A stretch of DNA of 64,000 nt from Neisseria canis (lineage in GTDB: Bacteria > Pseudomonadota > Gammaproteobacteria > Burkholderiales > Neisseriaceae): contig NZ_LR134313.1 in NCBI RefSeq assembly GCF_900636765.1, positions 124,001 to 188,000 on the forward strand. The letters run 5' to 3'. Positions 58,231 to 64,000 of the stretch are shown in pieces (the first letter of the stretch is position 1; each line of letters starts with the position of its first letter). A program made the translations under genes and the position numbers. The notes beneath the pieces were generated by a model. That model was not told the DNA's origin and did no database searches. It saw nothing but the letters and a program-made list of their open reading frames with translations.

Positions 58231-60525
58231 TTATTCCTTAGGTGCAGGTGGTTCAATTTGTTCGCCCCAGCCGCACTCTTTTTGCGGGCAAACTTTTTCA
58301 GTGCCTCTTCGCTTGGTCGTTTTAATCGTTAAAACAGGCCATTGGCAATTGGGGCAGGTTTCTGCAATAGGCGGATTCCATACTGCATAATCGCAATCCG
58401 GATAAGTGTTGCAACTGTAAAAAAGTTTACCATATCGTGATTTTCGCTCGATTAGCTGGCCTTTACCGCATTTCGGACATGCCACACCGGTTTCTTTCGG
58501 TTTTTCCAACGGCTCGATATGTTTGCATTTCGGGTAATTGGCGCAGCCGATAAACTTACCATAACGGCCTTTTTTATAAACCAACTGCCCACCGCATTTC
58601 GGACAATCCCGCCCTTCGACTACTGTTGGCTCTTCCAACTCTTTTGCCGCGTCTTCTGCGGTTTCATTCACATTTCGCGTATAGTCACAGTCAGGATAGC
58701 CAGAGCAGGCAATAAAACGGCCGCGTCTGCCGAATTTAATTTGTAATTTATGATTGCCGCATTTCGGGCAAATTTCTTCTAATTCTTCAGTAGTGATTTT
58801 AGCCCGCTCAATTCCTTCCTTTTCAACCACCTGCTTGTGGAATCCCTTCCAGAATTTATCCATAACAGGAATCCATTGGCGCTTACCGCTGGCGATTTCA
58901 TCCAAACTATCTTCCAGCTTGGCCGTAAAATCATAATCTACATATTGCTCAAAATGCTCTGTTAAGAATTTATTCACAATATCGCCGGTATCAGTAGGCA
59001 TAAAGCGGCGCTGATCCACGGTAACATATTCTCGGTCTTTGAGTGTTTTAATAATGCTTGCGTAGGTTGAGGGGCGGCCGATACCGAAATCTTCCAGCGC
59101 CTTTACCAATGTGGCCTCATTAAATCTCGGAGGCGGTTGGGTAAAATGCTGCTCACCATAAAGCTTGTCGACGGGCAGTTCATCCCCCAGCTTCAAATCA
59201 GGCAGTTTTTTATTGTTTTCGTCTTCATCGTCTTCGTCTTGGCCTTCCTGATAAACATTCAAGAAGCCGGCAAACGCAAGCACCTGGCCTGTAACTCTGA
59301 ACACGCCTTGACCAACATGGATATCAACCGTAGTTGCATCAAACTTGGCATCCACCATCTGACAAGCAACCGTTCTCTGCCAAATCATTTGGTAAAGCTT
59401 AAATTGATCGGTACTTAAAAACGGCTTCACACTTTCCGGCGTACGGTAAACCGACGTTGGCCGTATCGCTTCGTGTGCTTCTTGGGCATTTTTCGATTTG
59501 GTTTTATAAGCTCTCGCTTCTTTGGGCAGAAAATCCGCGCCGATTTTATTTTCAATATAATGCCGCAACTCAACAACCGCATCGGCAGACAGGCTCACGC
59601 TATCGGTACGCATATAAGTAATCAAACCAACTGCGCCCTGCCCTACATCGATACCTTCGAAAAGCTGCTGGGCCGTACGCATGGTGCGGTCGGTAGTCAT
59701 ACCGAGTTTGCGCACTGCGTCCTGCTGCATGGTAGAAGTAGTGTAAGGAGCAACCGGCTTTCTGGTCGCTTTCTTTTTCACCACATCAGTAACAACAGCC
59801 TTCTCGCCTTCCAAACCTTTCAACACTTCAGCCTGCGAAGCTTCGTCCGGCAAAGAAAACTGCTCCATCTTATTGCCTTGCCAGTGCGTCAACTTGGCGC
59901 TGAATTTCTGGCGGCCTTTATGGCTGTCCATATGGACAGACCAATATTCCCGGCTTTCAAAAGCACGGATTTCGTTTTCCCGCTCACAGATCAACCGCAG
60001 CGCGGGGCTTTGTACACGGCCCGCACTCAATCCCCGACGAATCTTTTTCCAAAGCAGAGGAGATAAGTTAAAACCCACCAAATAATCTAAGGCACGGCGC
60101 GCTTGTTGTGCATCCACCAAATTAAAGTCCAATTCACGCGGATTTTGAATCGCCTCTTGAACGGCTTTTTTGGTCACTTCATGAAACACAATGCGCTGCG
60201 GATGAATATTTTTCAAACCGCGCTTGCTTTTCAAGATTTCCCACAAATGCCATGAAATGGCCTCGCCTTCCCTATCCGGGTCGGTGGCCAGATAAATATT
60301 GTCTGCCTCTTTTGCGGCTGCCACAATGGCATCCACATGTTTGCCGTTTTTGGCGACAATTTGATATTTCATGGCAAAGTCATGCTCGGGATCAACCGCC
60401 CCATTTTTAGGAATCAAATCGCGCACATGCCCGTAAGATGCCAGCACCTGAAAATCAGAGCCTAAATATTTCTGCATGGACTTAGCTTTGGTAACTGATT
60501 CGACAATCAATAAATTTTTGGTCAT
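58231..60525 (-). CDS. topA: DNA topoisomerase I
   Basis: 764 residues. Relaxes negative supercoils. The Toprim domain begins KNLLIVESVTKAKSMQKYLG with ATDPDREGEAISWH. The active Tyr lies in GLITYMRTDSVSLS. Four C-terminal zinc-ribbon units follow (CPKCGNHKL, CPKCGGQLVYKKGRYGKFIGC, CPKCGKGQLIERKSRYGKL, CPNCQWPVL). Complete and typical of betaproteobacteria. Confidence 0.97.
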   Translation of the reverse strand: MTKNLLIVESVTKAKSMQKYLGSDFQVLASYGHVRDLIPKNGAVDPEHDFAMKYQIVAKNGKHVDAIVAAAKEADNIYLATDPDREGEAISWHLWEILKSKRGLKNIHPQRIVFHEVTKKAVQEAIQNPRELDFNLVDAQQARRALDYLVGFNLSPLLWKKIRRGLSAGRVQSPALRLICERENEIRAFESREYWSVHMDSHKGRQKFSAKLTHWQGNKMEQFSLPDEASQAEVLKGLEGEKAVVTDVVKKKATRKPVAPYTTSTMQQDAVRKLGMTTDRTMRTAQQLFEGIDVGQGAVGLITYMRTDSVSLSADAVVELRHYIENKIGADFLPKEARAYKTKSKNAQEAHEAIRPTSVYRTPESVKPFLSTDQFKLYQMIWQRTVACQMVDAKFDATTVDIHVGQGVFRVTGQVLAFAGFLNVYQEGQDEDDEDENNKKLPDLKLGDELPVDKLYGEQHFTQPPPRFNEATLVKALEDFGIGRPSTYASIIKTLKDREYVTVDQRRFMPTDTGDIVNKFLTEHFEQYVDYDFTAKLEDSLDEIASGKRQWIPVMDKFWKGFHKQVVEKEGIERAKITTEELEEICPKCGNHKLQIKFGRRGRFIACSGYPDCDYTRNVNETAEDAAKELEEPTVVEGRDCPKCGGQLVYKKGRYGKFIGCANYPKCKHIEPLEKPKETGVACPKCGKGQLIERKSRYGKLFYSCNTYPDCDYAVWNPPIAETCPNCQWPVLTIKTTKRRGTEKVCPQKECGWGEQIEPPAPKE

Positions 60526-60560
60526 CTACGCCGCTCTCTATAATTTTTAAATTTATTATG

Positions 60561-60602
60561 TTTTCAGACAGGCATTCAGGTTAAAGAATGCCTGTCTGAA
60601 AA
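60561..60602. repeat. Inside-out DUS pair between smg and topA
   Basis: TTTTCAGACAGGCATT then AATGCCTGTCTGAAAA ten bases on. No T tract follows, so probably not a strong terminator. Confidence 0.7.
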
Positions 60603-60624
60603 GAAAAACAGATACTGTACCGAC

Positions 60625-61080
60625 TTAATGCATCGTTGCCGCACCATGCAATGCAACCATCAAGTCATCACCAATCAAAACAGGCAACTCGGACTGGTGG
60701 GCCCACAACACCAACAAAGCCAGAATTTTCGCCATATTAACCGTTACTTCTTCCTGCGGCATAAACAATAAGGCATTAATCACAAACTCTCGTTGCGCTG
60801 CATCAATTGCTTTCTCTTGCTCTAAATAATGCAGCAAACCCAACACTTCCTGAGGCAGAACTTCCAACTCTTCCCGGCAATAAACCCGTACAACCTTACC
60901 GGCATTTTCCGGTAGATTCATTTTGGGCTGGCTCTCCAAAGCTTCCAACAACATCAGTAAATTACCGATTTCCACATCGCCAAAGCCGGCTTCTTCCAGC
61001 AACACCCCCAAATCATTGGAAGGCGGGCATGCATCAAAATTTCCAAAATGTTCGATTAAAAAAGCAATTACATCTGCCAT
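60625..61080 (-). CDS. smg: Smg/DUF494 family protein
   Basis: 151 residues from ATG 61080 with AAGGA upstream. A much longer frame overlaps dprA and is rejected. MADVIAFLIEHFGNFDACPPSNDLGVLLEEAGF is the family start (first 13 residues MADVIAFLIEHFG). VVRVYCREELEVLPQEVLGLLHYLE is conserved. Small helical protein of unknown function, next to dprA as in many betaproteobacteria. Confidence 0.88.
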   Translation of the reverse strand: MADVIAFLIEHFGNFDACPPSNDLGVLLEEAGFGDVEIGNLLMLLEALESQPKMNLPENAGKVVRVYCREELEVLPQEVLGLLHYLEQEKAIDAAQREFVINALLFMPQEEVTVNMAKILALLVLWAHQSELPVLIGDDLMVALHGAATMH

Positions 61081-61102
61081 GTCGTTCCTTAACTTCCTAA
61101 TT

Positions 61103-62284
61103 TTATTTTGCAATCCGCTGGTAACGCCCTCCAGGCATTGCAGCAACGATGCCATCAAGCTCCATTTCCAACAATAATGCGTATACATCCGCCGTTGCCA
61201 TAAGCAGTTGTTCAGCCAAGCTATCGGGATGAACCGGAGCATATCCCATTCTTTCCAACAGGCTCTCGGCTTCTTTTTTGTTATGTTTTTCAGACAGGCA
61301 TTTAGAAATAAAGTTGTCTTCTTTCTGCTCCGCGGACGAATCCTGACTCTGACGGGATTCAGACTGCCTATATATAGAATATGATGATACTTGTGGTTTT
61401 TGCAACAACCGCGGACATTCTTGTAAAATATCTTCCAAGCTTTCTACCAGTTTCGCACCTTCTTTAATTAGTTTATGGCATCCCTTGCTGTGCGGATTGT
61501 CTATGGAACCGGGCACCGCCATGACCTCTCGCCCCATATCAGCCGCCAACTTCGCCGTAATCAGCGAACCGGATTCCAATGCAGCTTCCACTACCAGCGA
61601 AGCCTGCCCCAGCGCAGCAATCAAACGGTTTCGCCGCGGAAAGTTCCCGGCCAAAGGTCTGGTACCCAAAGGAAACTCCGACACAATCAAGCCTTTTTCA
61701 GCGATTTGATAAGCCAATTTTTGATTGGATTGAGGATAAATTCTGTCAATTCCGGTTCCCCACACCGCTACCGTTCCCCCATCTCCGGCCAAAGCGCCTT
61801 GATGTGCCGCAGTATCGATGCCGGATGCCATACCCGAAACCACTCCTATACCCTGCTGCGACAAGGTTTGGGCAAAATCATGAGCAATACGCATCGCTTG
61901 AGGTGTTGCATGACGGCTGCCGACAATCGATACCGAAGGGCGGCACAACAACTCCGGATTGCCTCTCAAAAAAAGCAAGGGAGGCGGAGTAAGCCCTTCC
62001 GTCAGCATTAAAGGAAAATCTTCGTCGCCCAATAACATCAAACGGCAACGTTCGCCTTCCGACCACTTTAACGCCGCATCAGCCGAAGCTTTTGCAAGCT
62101 CACGTCCGGTATCCCACTCTTTTGCCGCCTGTTTATGGTGCACCAAGTGCGCAATTTGTTCTGCCGACGCGGCTAAAGCTTGTTTAGCAGAGCCGAAAAA
62201 ACGGATAAGGTTTAAAAAACTTTCGGCACCGATGTAAGGCGTGAGTGCCAATTGCACCCAAGCATAGTATTCATAATGATTCAT
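61103..62284 (-). CDS. dprA: DNA-processing protein DprA
   Basis: 393 residues. Loads RecA onto single-stranded DNA taken up in natural transformation, fitting a DUS-bearing competent organism. SAM-like N-terminal region, then the Rossmann domain with VSIVGSRHATPQAMRIA, GVVSGMASGIDTAAHQGAL and FPRRNRLIAALGQASLVVEA. C-terminal winged-helix domain (QLLMATADVYALLLEMELDGIV). A DUS in the linker is read as SKCLSEKH, so the uptake gene itself carries an uptake signal. Confidence 0.95.
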   Translation of the reverse strand: MNHYEYYAWVQLALTPYIGAESFLNLIRFFGSAKQALAASAEQIAHLVHHKQAAKEWDTGRELAKASADAALKWSEGERCRLMLLGDEDFPLMLTEGLTPPPLLFLRGNPELLCRPSVSIVGSRHATPQAMRIAHDFAQTLSQQGIGVVSGMASGIDTAAHQGALAGDGGTVAVWGTGIDRIYPQSNQKLAYQIAEKGLIVSEFPLGTRPLAGNFPRRNRLIAALGQASLVVEAALESGSLITAKLAADMGREVMAVPGSIDNPHSKGCHKLIKEGAKLVESLEDILQECPRLLQKPQVSSYSIYRQSESRQSQDSSAEQKEDNFISKCLSEKHNKKEAESLLERMGYAPVHPDSLAEQLLMATADVYALLLEMELDGIVAAMPGGRYQRIAK

Positions 62285-62423
62285 TATTCCGCCTTGTAAT
62301 GTGTTTCAGACAGGCATTATTACCGGATTAAAATTATTTTCTTAATTACAGTTTCACATGTAGCTCATATACTGTAAAGAACAATTTACAGCAAATACCC
62401 ATATCCCCGCCCTCAATAGAAAT

Positions 62424-62466
62424 AATAAAGCACACAAATTTTGTGTGCTTTATTTCAGACAGGCAT
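62424..62466 (-). terminator. Terminator fused to a DUS
   Basis: AATAAAGCACACAAA and its exact complement, one base apart (62424-62454): a 15-bp inverted repeat. The flanking TTTCAGACAGGCAT (62453-62466) is a DUS sharing its last Ts. Lies 20 bases beyond the stop of the envelope-protein gene. Confidence 0.75.
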
Positions 62467-62485
62467 TAATTCTTAACCACCAGAA

Positions 62486-63601
62486 TTAATAGGGATTAAT
62501 GTTGCTTCTGTAATTATATTCGTTGTGTTCGGTATCATGAGGATCCTGCGGAACATTTCTCACATGAACCTTATCGCTCTTCATATTATCCAAATCCTGC
62601 CCCGATTCCGAAGCCACATCACCGATATTGATATTGGTTAGGCTCTCCAGAATAATAGCCGAAGATAAATTTTGGCTGGTTTTATACACCATTGCCAGGC
62701 CGACTTCCTCAGCAGGAATAGACACATATTTCATCATGCTGCGTCGGCCTTTTTTACCTTCGTCAAAATCCATTTTAACCTGTTGGCTCTTTTTATATAA
62801 GCTCACTACACTGCCCACATCCAAACCGCCCGCCTCACCTTTATTCAGAGTAATGGTTTGAAACTGGCCTGCTTCGCCTACGCCGTCGAAAATCGATACC
62901 ACACGCGCATCAATATGTTGACTGGGCGCATGGGGCTGAATATTGCGATTGAGTGTTTGCAGGTTTTCATCCAACTTCAGCAGATAATCGCCTTTTTTGA
63001 TTTCCGAAATCGCTTCTTCCACTACCATAGGTTGTGCGGTTTTGGTAGGCACTTTAGCCAGCGGATGTAAGCGGGTGTAATATTCGCCGTCCTGCAAATA
63101 TTGGGCATCTTTTTCGCTGCGCGCGTCTAAAGCGCTGTTGGTGTAAGGCAAAGTGCTGATAATGCCGCTGAATACCACTTCCTGACCTAAAAACTTATTG
63201 GTTTCCGGATCGAGAACATCTTTACGCGCACGGTATACCAAATAGCGACCCGGCTCATTGATACCGTAAGCATAAACGCGGTCACCTTTACTATACATTA
63301 CCCGATTGTCCGGGCCTTTAATCAAGCGTGGTGCATTTTGAGTTTCCTTTTGCGGAATCACTTGCGGATGCCGCATAAACATACGGAAAAAATCCACGTT
63401 CACGGCTTGGATACCGTAGCCGGAAGACACTTCGCGCACGCGGGGCGCCAGCTTAACGGTAGGAATGTGTTCACTTTGATTGTAAGTACGGCTGATTTTT
63501 GCTTTGGATGTTTTTTTGGCTTTTACCTTCGATTTAGCCATAGCCGGCGCAGAAATAGCCACGCCAAGCGCACAAAGCAAGGTTATAATATGTTTTTGCA
63601 T
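62486..63601 (-). CDS. Secreted envelope protein, related to neisserial LysM proteins but without a visible LysM
   Basis: 371 residues. Signal peptide MQKHIITLLCALGVAISAPAMA. A short basic stretch (KSKVKAKKTSKAKISRTYN) leads to the conserved body that begins KLAPRVREVSSGYGIQAVNVDFF. Later blocks include GDRVYAYGINEPGRYLVYRA and GQFQTITLNKGEAGGLDVGSVV. As I recall, neisserial homologues next to def have a LysM domain between signal peptide and body. None is visible here. Periplasmic. Divergent from def. Confidence 0.7.
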   Translation of the reverse strand: MQKHIITLLCALGVAISAPAMAKSKVKAKKTSKAKISRTYNQSEHIPTVKLAPRVREVSSGYGIQAVNVDFFRMFMRHPQVIPQKETQNAPRLIKGPDNRVMYSKGDRVYAYGINEPGRYLVYRARKDVLDPETNKFLGQEVVFSGIISTLPYTNSALDARSEKDAQYLQDGEYYTRLHPLAKVPTKTAQPMVVEEAISEIKKGDYLLKLDENLQTLNRNIQPHAPSQHIDARVVSIFDGVGEAGQFQTITLNKGEAGGLDVGSVVSLYKKSQQVKMDFDEGKKGRRSMMKYVSIPAEEVGLAMVYKTSQNLSSAIILESLTNINIGDVASESGQDLDNMKSDKVHVRNVPQDPHDTEHNEYNYRSNINPY

Positions 63602-63774
63602 GACGAACTCCCCTTGAAATACTTCAATACAGTCATCTATTCGTTTAATTAATTAAAACAAACGAGCCAATTAACTTAACCCGCCCCTAAATACTTAATG
63701 CGGTATTTTAACACCGTTTTCAGTTAATATCCTAGCGTTGAAAGAAAACTGACATTATTGTTATCGAGAGAATT

Positions 63775-64000
63775 ATGGCTTTATTAAATATCTTAAAATA
63801 TCCCGATGAACGGCTGCATATTGTTGCCAAACCGGTTGCGGAAATTGACGGGCGCATTAAAACTTTGGTTGCCGACATGTTTGAAACCATGTACGAAGCC
63901 CGCGGCATCGGTTTGGCGGCAACCCAAGTAGATGTGCATGAACGTGTGGTTGTGATGGATTTAAGCGAAGAGCGCAACGAGCCGCGCGTATTCATCAACC
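63775..64000 (+). CDS. def: Peptide deformylase (5' part)
   Basis: First 75 residues, cut by the window edge. [20 protein letters not shown] and the first active-site motif GIGLAATQV are present. The metal-binding EGCLS and HExDH motifs would lie beyond the window. Removes the formyl group from new proteins. Divergent from the envelope-protein gene. Confidence 0.95.
   Translation, partial: MALLNILKYPDERLHIVAKPVAEIDGRIKTLVADMFETMYEARGIGLAATQVDVHERVVVMDLSEERNEPRVFIN

Overview
This window is chromosomal DNA of a Neisseriaceae bacterium, most likely a Neisseria of the N. wadsworthii/N. shayeganii group. The evidence is the DNA uptake sequence (DUS). The 12-mer TGCCTGTCTGAA occurs more than 50 times by eye, on both strands, often as inverted pairs at gene ends. 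This matches the dialect called TG-wadDUS rather than the GCCGTCTGAA form of gonococcus and meningococcus. Gene content and order (pyrH-frr-uppS-cdsA-dxr-rseP-bamA-skp-lpxD-fabZ-lpxA, dprA-smg-topA, tRNA-tuf-secE-nusG-rpl-rpo) are betaproteobacterial/neisserial. No prophage, insertion sequence transposase, CRISPR array or rRNA gene was seen.

Layout. 1-4.8 kb: end of an unknown gene, rluC, a small membrane protein, a HAD phosphatase, sppA and rnhB. 4.9-19.4 kb: a long plus-strand run for envelope biogenesis. It covers UMP kinase, ribosome recycling, undecaprenyl-PP and CDP-diacylglycerol synthesis, DXP reductoisomerase, RseP, BamA, Skp and lipid A synthesis (lpxD, fabZ, lpxA, lpxB). Two non-canonical genes sit inside it: a DUF4424-like secreted protein between pyrH and frr, and a NeuD-type acyltransferase between lpxA and lpxB. 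19.6-22.1 kb: a regulatory PTS (EIIA-Man, HPr, EI) with no sugar permease beside it. 22.2-38.3 kb: a heptosyltransferase, glnE, sspA-sspB, galU, zipA-ligA, ampD with an alpha/beta hydrolase, mltG, an S9 peptidase and hpt. 38.3-40.3 kb: an AT-rich leader and a lone RTX-type protein with 12 cysteines and a Gly/Tyr/Trp/Lys repeat N-terminus. This is the most unusual locus in the window. 40.3-42.5 kb: aceK, then a 147-bp MITE-like repeat. 42.5-56.9 kb: the minus-strand transcription/translation block, read from high to low coordinates: tRNA-Tyr, tRNA-Gly, tRNA-Thr, tuf, tRNA-Trp, secE, nusG, rplK, rplA, rplJ, rplL, rpoB, a small secreted protein, rpoC. 57-64 kb: ferredoxin, rsmD, topA, smg, dprA, a cell-envelope protein and the start of def.

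Regulation visible in the sequence includes near-consensus promoters before sspA, rplK and the tRNA-tuf operon, and an L10-type leader before rplJ. There is also a perfect terminator hairpin inside the leader of the RTX gene and many DUS-pair hairpins that probably double as terminators. Several DUS copies lie inside genes and encode recurring peptides (ACLK, CLSE, SDRH) or even the stop codon. No DUS copy, exact or noticeably close, was seen by eye from about 47.3 to 57.6 kb.
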